NCBI GenBank assembly: GCA_024642045.1
Contig: JAHEBX010000004.1
Location: 1 to 53,761, forward strand
Direction of reading: 5' to 3'
Length of the DNA stretch: 53,761 nucleotides
From: Pseudorhodobacter sp.
GTDB lineage: Bacteria > Pseudomonadota > Alphaproteobacteria > Rhodobacterales > Rhodobacteraceae
In this document: positions 1 to 8,674 of the stretch, piece by piece
Position numbering within the stretch: the first letter of the stretch is position 1
Layout of the letters: every line of letters begins with the position of its first letter
Made by a program: the position numbers and the translations under genes
Notes under the pieces: model-generated
The model's database searches: none
The model's input: only the letters and a program-made list of their open reading frames with translations
What the model was told of the DNA's origin: nothing

Positions 1-113
1 AGACAAGTGCTTACATATTGATGCGCATAGGAAGGCACGTTTTGAAGCATGTCAGCCTTGGCTAGGGGAGTCGTCAAGGCAAGCAGGGCAATGGCGAGTG
101 CGACCTTTCTCAT
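1..113 (-). CDS. Partial secreted protein, N-terminus only
   Basis: This is the first 37 codons of a reverse-strand gene that runs off the left edge of the window. The product begins [20 protein letters not shown] and continues with [17 protein letters not shown], which reads as a Sec signal peptide with a cleavage site after AKA. Its ATG (113-111) overlaps the sucC stop TGA (112-110) in an ATGA arrangement, so it is translationally coupled to sucC and belongs to the same operon. Small hypothetical genes between sucC and sucD occur in this bacterial group, which is my reason for expecting sucD further left. The family cannot be named from the fragment. Confidence 0.7.
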   Translation of the reverse strand, partial: MRKVALAIALLALTTPLAKADMLQNVPSYAHQYVSTC

Positions 114-1303
114 CCCTTCACCGCTTTGACAATCTTCTGCGCGCCGTCTTTCAGATCGTCTGCAGCAATCACATTCAGGCCCGAGTTGCGGATGATTTCT
201 TTGCCAAGCTCGACGTTGGTGCCTTCCAGACGCACCACCAGCGGCACTTTGAGGCCGACTTCTTTTACCGCTGCGATCACGCCCTCGGCGATGACGTCGC
301 AGCGCATGATGCCGCCGAAGATGTTGACGAGGATGCCTTTGACTTGTGGGTCAGAGGTGATGATCTTGAAGGCCTCGGTGACCTTTTCCTTGGTCGCCCC
401 GCCGCCGACATCGAGGAAGTTGGCGGGTTCGGCACCGTAAAGTTTGATGATGTCCATCGTGGCCATCGCAAGGCCTGCGCCGTTGACCATGCAGCCGATT
501 TCACCATCAAGCGCGATATAGTTCAGATCGAATTTCGAGGCCGCGAGTTCCTTGGGGTCTTCCTCGGTCTCGTCGCGCAGGGCTGCGATATCGGGGTGGC
601 GATACATCGCGTTGCCGTCGAAGCTGACCTTGGCGTCGAGCAGTTTCAGGCTGCCGTCTTTCAGCACGCAAAGCGGGTTGATTTCCAGCATTTCGACGTC
701 TTTTTCGAGAAACATCTTGTAGAGATTCTTGACGATACCGACGCACTGTTTGACCTGCGCGCCCTCAAGCCCCAGCGCGAAAGCGACGCGGCGGCCGTGG
801 AAATCCGAAAGGCCAGAGGCGGGGTCAACAGTGAAGGTGACGATCTTTTCGGGGGTGTCGTGGGCCACGTCTTCGATTGACATGCCACCTTCGGTCGAGA
901 CGACGAAGGACACGCGCGAGGATTCGCGGTCGATCAGCATGGCAAGGTAAAGTTCGCGGGCGATGTCGGAGCCGTCTTCGATATAGATGCGGTTAACCTG
1001 CTTGCCTGCCGGGCCGGTTTGGACGGTGACCAGCGTGCGGCCCAACATCTGTTTTGCGAATTCTGCGGCCTCACCAACGGAACGCGCCAGTCGCACGCCA
1101 CCTTTTTCACCCGCTTCGGCCTCTTTGAAATGACCCTTGCCGCGACCGCCTGCGTGGATTTGCGCCTTGACCACCCAAAGCGGGCCACCCAATTCGCCGG
1201 CCGCGGATTTCGCGTCCTCGGCCTTGGTCACCGCGCGGCCGTCGGATACCGGCACGCCATAGCTGCGCAAAAGGGCCTTGGCTTGGTATTCGTGGATGTT
1301 CAT
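110..1303 (-). CDS. sucC: Succinate-CoA ligase (ADP-forming) beta subunit
   Basis: This is the beta chain of succinyl-CoA synthetase, the TCA-cycle step that makes ATP or GTP from succinyl-CoA. The 397 residues match the family length. The start [19 protein letters not shown] is the conserved ATP-grasp N-terminus, and the C-terminal half has the CoA-ligase segment with [23 protein letters not shown] and a VRLEGTNVE stretch. AGGA lies eight bases before the ATG and supports this start. The next gene downstream overlaps by four bases. The upstream region holds a pair of identical palindromes at 1399-1429 that probably control the operon. Confidence 0.97.
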   Translation of the reverse strand: MNIHEYQAKALLRSYGVPVSDGRAVTKAEDAKSAAGELGGPLWVVKAQIHAGGRGKGHFKEAEAGEKGGVRLARSVGEAAEFAKQMLGRTLVTVQTGPAGKQVNRIYIEDGSDIARELYLAMLIDRESSRVSFVVSTEGGMSIEDVAHDTPEKIVTFTVDPASGLSDFHGRRVAFALGLEGAQVKQCVGIVKNLYKMFLEKDVEMLEINPLCVLKDGSLKLLDAKVSFDGNAMYRHPDIAALRDETEEDPKELAASKFDLNYIALDGEIGCMVNGAGLAMATMDIIKLYGAEPANFLDVGGGATKEKVTEAFKIITSDPQVKGILVNIFGGIMRCDVIAEGVIAAVKEVGLKVPLVVRLEGTNVELGKEIIRNSGLNVIAADDLKDGAQKIVKAVKG

Positions 1304-1398
1304 GGATCACGTCCTATCAGCTTGGATTTGCCGCCTGATGCCACAGAAAAAGCACTGCGCCAAAGGGATTCGAGGAATCCGGCCAGAAAAGCGACATT

Positions 1399-1429
1399 TG
1401 TGATCACACGAAAAAAATTTGTGATCACA
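1399..1429. promoter_or_regulatory. Twin palindromic operator upstream of sucC
   Basis: The perfect 10-bp palindrome TGTGATCACA occurs at 1399-1408 and again at 1420-1429. The copies start 21 bp apart, two turns of the helix, and the spacer is an A-tract. They lie about 95-125 bp before the sucC start and about 90-120 bp before the divergent glycosyltransferase gene. Two identical palindromes on one face of the DNA suggest cooperative binding by a dimeric regulator, perhaps GntR-like. The regulator's identity is unknown, and the sites could serve either gene. Confidence 0.6.
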
Positions 1430-1517
1430 GGTAGGGAAATCGTAATTATTATTGGGTTGCCGTTAGCGCTCGCTTGGGTATGTTCGAGGTTGGGCCAAGT
1501 AACGTGCGTGGAAATTA

Positions 1518-2522
1518 ATGAAACCGACATGGGCAGTCGTGTCAACGATGGACGAGCCGGCACCGCTGGTCGCTGCCTTTGCCACCCATTATCTGTCGGT
1601 TGGGGCCAGCGAAGTGCATATCTTTCTGGACCATCCAGACCCCGAGGCCGAGGCGCTGCTGGCTGGCTTGCCGCGGGTGTTTGTCACCGTCTGCGACAAG
1701 GCCTATTGGAAGCGCAACGCGCCGTTCAAGCGGCCCGCGATGCATTTCAGCCGCCAGTGCCGCAATGCCCAGAAGGTTTACGACACCACCAAAGTCGATT
1801 GGCTGCTGCATTGTGATGCCGATGAATATGTGCGCGATGGCGATGCGGTGCTTGAAGGGCTTGCCGCTGCCCCTGCGGTGGCACTTTATATGCGCCTCTT
1901 GGTGGCCGAGCGGGTCAATCTGGCCGAAGCGCCGCAAGTGGATATCTTTGACGGGGTGTTCCGGTTGGGGATCAAGGATTTCTCCAGCTTTGGCCCCAAG
2001 GTTTACGGGCTGCTGTGCGAGTTTTTCCGCGACGGGGTGACGGGGCATCTGGCGGGCAAGGCGTTCAACCGGGTGGGGGCGGGGTTGCAGATCTCGTTGC
2101 ACAGCCCGCGCGGGCGTCAGCCGCATCGGGTGATCCAGACCACGCGGCTTTTGCACTTCGACGGGATGACGCGGTTGCATTTCATGTTGAAGCTGTTGCG
2201 GCGCGCGCATGAGCCTGAGGGGAACGCCAACGCGCGGCATGGGGCCTCGCGGATCACCCAGTTCGAGTCGTTTCGGGAATCGGTGCAGGACCCCGAGCAC
2301 CGCGACGCGCTGGTGTCGCTGCTGAAAGAGATTGATGCCCAACAGGCAGCACTGCTGGAAGGGCATGGGGTGCTGGAGCGCACCGCCTTTGATCCACGCC
2401 CTGCGCTGGCGCAATATGGGGTGCGTGTTGACCTTTCGGCGGCGGCTTTTGACGCCTATCTGCTGCAAAAGCATCGCGGATTTCTGAAAGAGGTCGCGCC
2501 GGATCTGCTGGAAACGCTTTAG
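1518..2522 (+). CDS. Glycosyltransferase family 2-like protein
   Basis: This 334-residue cytosolic protein resembles the Glyco_tranf_2_4 group of GT-A glycosyltransferases, often found in polysaccharide loci of Rhodobacteraceae. The N-terminus gives a Rossmann-like start (WAVVSTMDEPAPLVAAFATHY), and an acidic metal-binding motif follows in LLHCDADEYV (DADE), the expected place for a DxD motif. It has no signal peptide or membrane helix. The acceptor substrate cannot be inferred. It is divergent from sucC, and its stop overlaps the stop of the convergent methyltransferase by four bases. The start is the ATG directly after AATTA, with no good ribosome binding site. Confidence 0.8.
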   Translation: MKPTWAVVSTMDEPAPLVAAFATHYLSVGASEVHIFLDHPDPEAEALLAGLPRVFVTVCDKAYWKRNAPFKRPAMHFSRQCRNAQKVYDTTKVDWLLHCDADEYVRDGDAVLEGLAAAPAVALYMRLLVAERVNLAEAPQVDIFDGVFRLGIKDFSSFGPKVYGLLCEFFRDGVTGHLAGKAFNRVGAGLQISLHSPRGRQPHRVIQTTRLLHFDGMTRLHFMLKLLRRAHEPEGNANARHGASRITQFESFRESVQDPEHRDALVSLLKEIDAQQAALLEGHGVLERTAFDPRPALAQYGVRVDLSAAAFDAYLLQKHRGFLKEVAPDLLETL

Positions 2523-3190
2523 GCGCGGGTCGCGTGAAACAGCACTTGGCCACGCGGCAGCCGTTGGGTTTGGGCCGCACCGACAAAGCCGCTGGTGCTC
2601 AGCAGATGTGACACGTCGCGAGCCAGCATATGGTAGGGCGCGCGGGTGTCATGGGTGACCACGCCGTCGGGCTGTTTGACCGGCCCAAGCGCCGTGATGG
2701 CATCGGGGGCGAGAAAGACCGTAAAAAGCAGGCGTTCCAGCGCGGGAAAGCGGGCCTGAATCTGGGTCAGCGCGCGGCGCAGATGGTTCATCGGCAAATG
2801 GGTAAAAACGGCGAAGGCCAGCGCGTGGGTGATCGTGGCGGGAACGCCCGGAAAGCTGAAATCGGCATCCTCGATCAAATGGTGGGGCGGCAGGCGAGCA
2901 GGATCTGCAAGTTCGCTCGCATGGCCTTGCCGCATCAGCGCGCCCGACAGATCGGTGGCCCAATAGTGGCCGGGGTCGAGGTAGGGCACGGCCTTGCACC
3001 CCAACCGCAGCGACCCCGCGCCGATGTCGAGCAGGTGGTGCCGCGGTTGCAAGCCTGCGTCGCGCAGCAGTTGCATTTGAATGCGGCCGGTTTCCTCCCA
3101 CCGCCCGCCGACAATGTCGCGGTGACGGCCCTTGGCGAGGGCCTCACGATAGAAATCGGGGGCGTGATAGGGCGAGATGTGTTGGGTCAT
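2519..3190 (-). CDS. Class I SAM-dependent methyltransferase
   Basis: This 223-residue protein has the SAM-binding motif I in HLLDIGAGSLRLG (residues about 52-64), followed by an acidic residue in ATDLSGALM, as in class I Rossmann methyltransferases. The conserved N-terminus (MTQHISPYHAPDFYREALAKG) and the middle FAVFTHLPMNHLRRAL are typical of small uncharacterised methyltransferases. The substrate is unknown. It converges on the glycosyltransferase gene, sharing TTAG so that TAA on this strand and TAG on the other overlap. The two might act on the same glycan, but that is only a neighbourhood inference. Confidence 0.8.
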   Translation of the reverse strand: MTQHISPYHAPDFYREALAKGRHRDIVGGRWEETGRIQMQLLRDAGLQPRHHLLDIGAGSLRLGCKAVPYLDPGHYWATDLSGALMRQGHASELADPARLPPHHLIEDADFSFPGVPATITHALAFAVFTHLPMNHLRRALTQIQARFPALERLLFTVFLAPDAITALGPVKQPDGVVTHDTRAPYHMLARDVSHLLSTSGFVGAAQTQRLPRGQVLFHATRA

Positions 3191-3255
3191 GCTGTGGCAT
3201 AAGCGTGGGTTTCACACCCCCGCACCCCCTTTTGGGAATATGTGCAAACAGGATA

Positions 3256-4488
3256 TCAGGATGTGACCGCTTTTTGCGCAAGGGTCAGTGCCAGGTGCGT
3301 GGCTTGCTCCATATCCTGCACCGAGACCCATTCGAGCGGGCCGTGGATGTTTTGCATGCCGGTGAACAGGTTCGGCGTGGGCACGCCCATCTCGGTCAGG
3401 CGCGAGCCGTCGGTGCCACCCCGAATAGGGACCGATACGGGCGCGATCCCGAGCGTGGCGGCGGCGTCGCGGGCCAGATCGACGGGGGTCATGTCGTTTT
3501 CCAGCCAATAGCGCATGTTGCGGTATTGCGGTTTGATCGTCACCTCGATCGTCGCCGTGGGTTCGGTCGCGGCGATGGCGGCGCAGGTCTGGCGCAGCAG
3601 ATCGCCCTTGGCTGCGAGGCCGTCGCGTTCAAAGTCGCGCAGAATAAAACGCAAAGAACATTCGGCGGCCGACCCGTTCAGGTCGGTAAGGTGAATGAAG
3701 CCCTCGCGATCTTGGGTGTTTTCCGGCGTTTGATTGGCGGGCAGGGAGTTGATGATTTTGGCCGCGAGGTGCAGCGCGTTGACCAACTTGCCCTTGGCCT
3801 GGCCCGGATGGATCGAGACGCCGGTGATTTTCACATTGGCGCCGTCAGCGGAAAAGCTTTCGTATTCGATCTCGCCCACAGCGCCACCGTCAAAGGTATA
3901 GGCGAAATCTGCGGCAAGGTCGGCGGGCAGGCGGGCATCAACGCCGCGGCCGATTTCCTCATCAGGGGTGAAGGCAATACGCAGCGGCGGGTGCGCGATC
4001 TGAGGGTTTTCCAGCAGATGGCGCGCGGCGGTCATGATGATGGCGACGCCCGCCTTGTCATCGGCGCCCAGCAAAGTGAGGCCCGAAGCGGTGATGATAT
4101 CATGGCCCTGTTTACTGGCCAGATAGGGGAATTGGGCCGGCGACAGCGTGAGGTTCGGGTTGTCAGGAAAGCTGATATCGCCGCCGTTATAGCCTTTGAT
4201 CAGGCGCGGTTTGACCGAGGTGGCGTTGAACTGCGGGGCGGTGTCGACATGGGCCAAGAGGCCAACGGTCGGGCCCGGTGCGGTTCCCGGAATGGTGGCA
4301 AGGACAACGCCATAATCGGTCAGCTGCACATCGCTTGCACCGATGTCGCGCAGCTCTTTTTGCAGCAGCCGCAGGATGTCGAGCTGGATTGCGGTTGAAG
4401 GCTGGGCGGGTGCATCCTCGTCCGACTGGCTGTCGATGGCAGCATAGCGGATCAGGCGGTCGGTCAGTTCGGCGTGAAAATCGGTCAT
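3256..4488 (-). CDS. pepT: Peptidase T (tripeptide aminopeptidase)
   Basis: PepT is a cytosolic zinc aminopeptidase of the M20 family that removes the N-terminal residue of tripeptides. The 410-residue product has the family's ligand motifs in order: LLAHVDTAP (His, Asp), GADDKAGVA (bridging Asp), FTPDEEIGRG (general-base Glu and ligand Glu), YTFDGG (Asp) and the C-terminal NLFTGMQNIHGP (His). The start is set at MTDFHAELTDRLIRYA, since the frame upstream reads as non-family sequence overlapping the next gene and the length then fits. It is probably the last gene of an operon with the proline-racemase-like and enolase-like genes. Confidence 0.95.
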   Translation of the reverse strand: MTDFHAELTDRLIRYAAIDSQSDEDAPAQPSTAIQLDILRLLQKELRDIGASDVQLTDYGVVLATIPGTAPGPTVGLLAHVDTAPQFNATSVKPRLIKGYNGGDISFPDNPNLTLSPAQFPYLASKQGHDIITASGLTLLGADDKAGVAIIMTAARHLLENPQIAHPPLRIAFTPDEEIGRGVDARLPADLAADFAYTFDGGAVGEIEYESFSADGANVKITGVSIHPGQAKGKLVNALHLAAKIINSLPANQTPENTQDREGFIHLTDLNGSAAECSLRFILRDFERDGLAAKGDLLRQTCAAIAATEPTATIEVTIKPQYRNMRYWLENDMTPVDLARDAAATLGIAPVSVPIRGGTDGSRLTEMGVPTPNLFTGMQNIHGPLEWVSVQDMEQATHLALTLAQKAVTS

Positions 4489-4537
4489 TTTGGCCCCATG
4501 AGGTTTGGGTGGAGTTGGCTGTAGGGGCAGGCCGAAG

Positions 4538-5590
4538 TCAAGGGAGGCTCTGGCGCGCGCGCTGGCTTTTCGGCCAGGTGTCAGACAGCCGATACCCTTC
4601 GGGCCAGGGATCATCGGGGTCAAGCATGTGCTGATGCGTGCCCGTAATCCAGGCCCGGCCCGAGATTTCGGGCAGAATGGCGGGCAGGGGGCCGACTTGG
4701 GTGGTGTCAAGGATCGTGCCGTGAAATTCACTGTCGATGATCGAGCGAGCGGTAAAGGTTTCGCCGATCTGCATCAGGCCTTTGGCGTGCAGCAGGGCCA
4801 TGCGGGCGCAAGCGGCGGTGCCGGTGGGCGAGCGGTCGATCTTGCCGGGTTGGATGGCAACTGCGGCGCGGGCAGAGAGATGGCTGCCGTCGCGGCTGAG
4901 CGGGCCGGCAAATAGGCAAAACGAGATATGCGTCCATTCGGCGTTTTCGGGATGATGAAACGGCAACTGCGCGTTGGCGGCGTTGGTGATCCTGACCCCA
5001 AGTTCGGCAAGCGCGCGCGCCTCATCCGCGACAAGATCGAACCCAAGCGCTGCGGCATCGACAACGACAAAGCTGTCGCCACCATAGGCAATGTCAACGC
5101 GGATCGTGCCCAAACCTTCTACATGCAGGCTCTGGTCAAGCGGGCCTGCAAAGGAGGGCAGGTTTTGCACGCGGATACGCTGGGCTTTGCCGTCGGCGCA
5201 TTCGGCGCGCACCCGGACAAGGCCGCCGGGGGCTTCGAGCACCATTTCTGTTATCGGGTAACTCATTGGAATAATGCCGGAGTCCAACAGAACAGTGGCC
5301 ACGCAGATCGAATTCGACCCCGACATCGGCGGGGTATCCTCGGGCTCCATAATGATCCAACCCATCTGGGCCGCGGGGTTTTTCGGCGGCACCAGCAGGT
5401 TAACATGGCGAAACACACCGCCACGCGGTTCGTTCAGCATAAAGCGGCGCAGGGTTTGATCCTGAGCGATAAAGTTGCGTTGCTGCCAAAGGGTGTCGCC
5501 CGGAGGCGGGGCTACGCCGCCCACGATTACGTCACCTACCTCGCCCTCTGCATGGCAGGAAATCACATGAATGGTCTTGGTGCTGCGCAT
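4538..5590 (-). CDS. Proline racemase superfamily protein (Ser/Thr type)
   Basis: This 350-residue protein belongs to the proline racemase / hydroxyproline epimerase / trans-3-hydroxyproline dehydratase superfamily. It starts with the typical [18 protein letters not shown] and carries both active-site loops. In the first loop the catalytic Cys is replaced by Ser90 (PPMSGSNS). In the second, DRSPCGT has become DRSPTGT with Thr256. A Thr at the second position is known from trans-3-hydroxy-L-proline dehydratases, which points to a dehydratase or lyase reaction on a hydroxyproline-like substrate rather than racemisation. The Ser at the first site is unusual with it. Neighbours are peptidase T and an enolase-superfamily gene. 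Confidence 0.85.
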   Translation of the reverse strand: MRSTKTIHVISCHAEGEVGDVIVGGVAPPPGDTLWQQRNFIAQDQTLRRFMLNEPRGGVFRHVNLLVPPKNPAAQMGWIIMEPEDTPPMSGSNSICVATVLLDSGIIPMSYPITEMVLEAPGGLVRVRAECADGKAQRIRVQNLPSFAGPLDQSLHVEGLGTIRVDIAYGGDSFVVVDAAALGFDLVADEARALAELGVRITNAANAQLPFHHPENAEWTHISFCLFAGPLSRDGSHLSARAAVAIQPGKIDRSPTGTAACARMALLHAKGLMQIGETFTARSIIDSEFHGTILDTTQVGPLPAILPEISGRAWITGTHQHMLDPDDPWPEGYRLSDTWPKSQRARQSLP

Positions 5591-5683
5591 TGGGCTGTGT
5601 CCTTGAGGTCAGAGACGAGTGTCGCGGGCTGATGGGGCGCGTGATGGCGCAAGGGCGGGTTCGCGGTGCAAGAGCATGGGCCG

Positions 5684-6832
5684 TCACGCCTTGGGCTTAT
5701 GATAAAGCGCCGCATAGGCCGATGGCGTGTCGCCAAGGGTGCTGGCGTGATGACGGGTGCGGTCAAGGTGGGCGGGGTTGATCTCGACACCCCAACCGGG
5801 AAGGTCGGGGACTTGAACCTGGCCGTCCTGAACGCGGAACGGATCGCCAAGGAACAGATCGCGCTGCCAGGGGTAGTAGTCGTCACCCTCGATCGAAAGT
5901 TCGAGATATTTGCCCGCATTGGGAAGGGCGCGCAACAGGTGCATGGTGCAGAGGGTGACCAGCGAGAGGTTGGCGGCATGGGGCGTGCAGGGCAGACCTG
6001 CGGCCTCGGCCATCTGCGCCACCTGCAGGGTGCGGGCAATGCCGCCCATATACATCACGTCAGGTTGGACGATATCGACGGCGCGCAGGTCGATCATGCG
6101 TTGCCATGTGGGCAGGTGCCAGTCTTGTTCGCCACCCGCGACGTCGAGGGTGAGCGCTGCGGTGACTTGGGCGGTGGCATCGAGATCCCAATAGGGGGTG
6201 GGTTCCTCGAAGTGGGTGATGCCGTGGTCTTGCAACAGCTGCCCGATCTGAATGGCGCGGGCCGCAGAAAAGCCGGAATTGGCATCGGTGAGCTTGTCGA
6301 CATCGGGCAGGGCGCGGGCGATGGTGGGGATGATCTCTTCGGTGCGTCCGGGCCATTCGTCGATGTCTTGGCCACATTCGGCGCCGATGCGGAACTTGAC
6401 GGCGGTAAAGCCGTGATCGCCGCAAAGCCGGCGCAGGCGCTCGGCCTCGGCGGCAGGCGTGATGTCGCGCTTCATCGACGAGGCATAGGCGCGCACGGGG
6501 CCCACGCTGCCGCCAAGCAGTTGGGCCACGGATTTGCCCTCGTGGCGGCCCCGCAGATCCCAGAGCGCGGTATCCAGCCCCGCCATCGCCCGCGCCCGGT
6601 ACGAGCCGGGGTATTTATGCTCGCGCCGCTCGATCAGATCGAGCAGGGCTGCGATGTCCTCGGCGGGGGCGCCAAGCGCCCAAGGGGCGATCTGGCGATG
6701 AAAGATTTGCGCGGTGATATCGGCGTTATAGGTCGAGCATTGACCCCAGCCAAACGAGCCGTCTTCGCAGCTGACTTTGACAAAGCAGGTGAATTCATCG
6801 GCAAAGGTTTCGAGCTTGGTGATCTTCAGCAT
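5684..6832 (-). CDS. Mandelate racemase/muconate lactonizing enzyme family protein
   Basis: This is an enolase-superfamily enzyme of 382 residues. It has the capping-domain start MLKITKLETF, the signature AMAGLDTALWDLRGR (about 83-96), a KxR base motif (AVKFRIG, K146/R148), metal ligands Asp183 (DANSG), Glu209 (HFEEP) and Glu235 (AGGEQD), and a His285 in TPHAANLS that probably pairs with Asp258 (QPDVMYMGG). The His-Asp pair puts it in the mandelate racemase subgroup, whose members mostly dehydrate or epimerise acid sugars and related alpha-protons. The substrate is not known. The start is MLKITK, placed after a G-rich ribosome binding site. It is the first gene of the operon with the proline-racemase-like gene and pepT. 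Confidence 0.85.
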   Translation of the reverse strand: MLKITKLETFADEFTCFVKVSCEDGSFGWGQCSTYNADITAQIFHRQIAPWALGAPAEDIAALLDLIERREHKYPGSYRARAMAGLDTALWDLRGRHEGKSVAQLLGGSVGPVRAYASSMKRDITPAAEAERLRRLCGDHGFTAVKFRIGAECGQDIDEWPGRTEEIIPTIARALPDVDKLTDANSGFSAARAIQIGQLLQDHGITHFEEPTPYWDLDATAQVTAALTLDVAGGEQDWHLPTWQRMIDLRAVDIVQPDVMYMGGIARTLQVAQMAEAAGLPCTPHAANLSLVTLCTMHLLRALPNAGKYLELSIEGDDYYPWQRDLFLGDPFRVQDGQVQVPDLPGWGVEINPAHLDRTRHHASTLGDTPSAYAALYHKPKA

Positions 6833-6978
6833 GAGCGCCCCCCTGGCAGGCAGAGTGGCGAGGAAGCGGTCGCGAGGCAAGGGGCGCGCACTTGCAAAGC
6901 TGGGAATGCGGGATCCGGGGGCGGGGCGTGCGGTTGCGGCGGTCAGTCTGCCACCCCTATTCGCTGGCGATAAGGCAG

Positions 6979-7007
6979 TTTTAAGCGGGGCCGAGATTGG
7001 CTAGACT
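6979..7007 (+). promoter_or_regulatory. Candidate promoter of the SRAP gene, leaderless
   Basis: A -35-like TTTTAA (6979-6984) and a -10-like TAGACT (7002-7007) are separated by 17 bp. The ATG of the SRAP gene begins at 7014, about where transcription would start, and no Shine-Dalgarno sequence precedes it. The mRNA may therefore be leaderless. Confidence 0.4.
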
Positions 7008-7013
7008 GCGCCA

Positions 7014-7658
7014 ATGTGCGGACGATTTACGCTTTCATACCCGAACGACGCCATGGCGCAGCTGTTTCGCGCGGTGCCGTCGAATGATGTGCCGCCTGTG
7101 CCGCAATATAACCTGTGCCCGACGCAAAGCGTGCCGGTGGTGACATCGGATGAAGGCGGGCGGCGGCTGAGGGCGATGCGCTGGGGGTTTGTGCCAAGCT
7201 GGTACAAAAGCCTTACGGACGGCCCGCTGATCATCAATGCGCGCGCGGATACCGTGGCGGTCAAGCCTGCGTTCCGCGAGGCGATCCGGTCGCGGCGTTG
7301 TCTTATGCCGGTGTCTGGGTTTTACGAATGGCAGACGGGGCCGAACGGGACGCGGCTGCCGTGGTATATCACCCGGCGAGATGGGGCACCGATGGTGTTT
7401 GCGGCGCTCTGGCAGCGGTGGGGCGAGATCGACACGGTGGCGATGGTGACCACCGAAGGGGGCGAGGCGATGGCGGGCATTCACGACCGCGAACCGGTGA
7501 TCCTGGAGCCTGCCGACTGGCCCTTGTGGCTGGGCGAGGCGGGGCATGGTGCCGCGGTGCTGATGAAACCCACGGCGGGGGTGCTGCACAGCCACCGCGT
7601 TGGCGTGGCGGTCAATTCCAACCGCGCGCAGGGGCCAGAGCTGATCGAACCAATCTAG
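7014..7658 (+). CDS. SRAP domain protein, abasic-site DNA crosslinker (YedK/HMCES family)
   Basis: SRAP proteins form a thiazolidine DNA-protein crosslink with abasic sites in single-stranded DNA and so protect them. The 214-residue product has the catalytic Cys2 (MCGRFTLSY), NARADTVAVKPAFREA with the conserved Asn, RCLMPVSGFYEW with the conserved Glu, and TEGGEAMAGIHDREPVIL with the conserved His. Family length is about 220. The initiator Met must be removed to expose Cys2, which fixes the start. It stands alone, with a candidate leaderless promoter and tRNA-Gly immediately downstream on the other strand. Confidence 0.96.
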   Translation: MCGRFTLSYPNDAMAQLFRAVPSNDVPPVPQYNLCPTQSVPVVTSDEGGRRLRAMRWGFVPSWYKSLTDGPLIINARADTVAVKPAFREAIRSRRCLMPVSGFYEWQTGPNGTRLPWYITRRDGAPMVFAALWQRWGEIDTVAMVTTEGGEAMAGIHDREPVILEPADWPLWLGEAGHGAAVLMKPTAGVLHSHRVGVAVNSNRAQGPELIEPI

Positions 7659-7668
7659 ACAGGAAGGA

Positions 7669-7742
7669 TGGAGCGGGCGGCGGGAATCGAACCCGCGTCT
7701 TTAGCTTGGAAGGCTAAGGTCTTACCATTACACAACGCCCGC
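7669..7742 (-). tRNA. tRNA-Gly (anticodon TCC)
   Basis: Read on the reverse strand, the gene starts GCGGGCG and ends CGCCCGC-T-CCA, giving a perfect seven-base acceptor stem, a T discriminator and an encoded CCA. The T arm contains GGTTCGATTCC. The anticodon arm has the loop CTTCCAA with anticodon TCC, which reads GGA and GGG. The total is 74 nt including CCA. Confidence 0.97.
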
Positions 7743-7840
7743 GACGCCTTGCGGGGTAACACCCTTTGCGGGGGTTTTGCAAGGTCACTTTGCGTCTGAA
7801 TGCGGTCCTTGCCCAGATTTCTGCTTGGCAGAAGCCTGCG

Positions 7841-8638
7841 TCAGAAGAAGCCTGACAACAGCTCTTGGCCGCCAAGAAAGAAGGCGGCCGTGGTCGACAA
7901 ATAGCAACAGAGTGCCAGCCAGGCCGTGCTGCGCGGCATCTTGCGTTGCGCGCCCAGCCGGCGCTCCGAGCCGACCAGCCCTTGCCAGCTGGACAGCACA
8001 AAGAACAGCAGCAGGTACGACCGCGTGACCACGCAGAGAAGCACAGCAAACGCGGCCATAGCGATCGAGGCCTGATGGGTGAACTGCGGGACAAATGTGT
8101 AGACAAGGCTCTGGGTGATCTTGCCGCCATCCAGCGGCCAGAGCGGCAACAGGTTAAAGAAATTCAACGCCCCCAGCACAAGTCCAAGCACGCGCAGGAA
8201 GTTTGCCACCTCGTAGGCGGGCATTGTGTTGGCCGTGGTGAACACCAGTTGCGAGACGGCAAAGCACAGCACCATCGGGGCAAGACAGATCGCCGGGCCC
8301 ATCAGGGTGATGAAGATCGCCTTGTCCATCGATGCGGGTGAGGTGTTGGAAATCGCCACGCCGCCCAACAAAGGGATCAGCCGAAAACGCGCATCCGAAT
8401 GGCCACAAACCCGAAAGGCTGCGACATGGCCAAATTCATGGATGATGACGGCGACAATCAGCGCCATGCCAAACAAGGGCCCCCAGAAAAACCAGGCCGC
8501 CGCAATGGCCAACACGCCAAGCACGATGGAAGTGCGGTCAAACCCAGCCAGTTGCAGCCCTTTGGGCGAGGTCCACCCGCCCTGAAGCGTCATCCATGTG
8601 CCGGACAACAGGCAAAGCGAAAGGACGAGTTCCAGCAC
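7841..8638 (-). CDS. M50 family (site-2-protease-like) membrane metalloprotease
   Basis: This 265-residue multi-pass membrane protein carries the zinc motif HEFGH within VIIHEFGHVAAF and the second M50 motif NLLPLWPLDGGKI near residue 160. Several hydrophobic segments flank them. Such proteases cut substrates inside the membrane, and the target here is unknown. I place the start at the GTG at 8638, because AGGAG lies seven bases before it; a TTG at 8656 lacks such a site. Only 36 bp separate it from the fabI stop, so it is likely to be the last gene of the fab operon. The fab context may hint at a role in membrane lipid stress, but this is inference. Confidence 0.88.
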   Translation of the reverse strand: MLELVLSLCLLSGTWMTLQGGWTSPKGLQLAGFDRTSIVLGVLAIAAAWFFWGPLFGMALIVAVIIHEFGHVAAFRVCGHSDARFRLIPLLGGVAISNTSPASMDKAIFITLMGPAICLAPMVLCFAVSQLVFTTANTMPAYEVANFLRVLGLVLGALNFFNLLPLWPLDGGKITQSLVYTFVPQFTHQASIAMAAFAVLLCVVTRSYLLLFFVLSSWQGLVGSERRLGAQRKMPRSTAWLALCCYLSTTAAFFLGGQELLSGFF

Positions 8639-8674
8639 GGGTTTCTCCTGAAGCAAGGGGTGGTCGCCAGCGTG

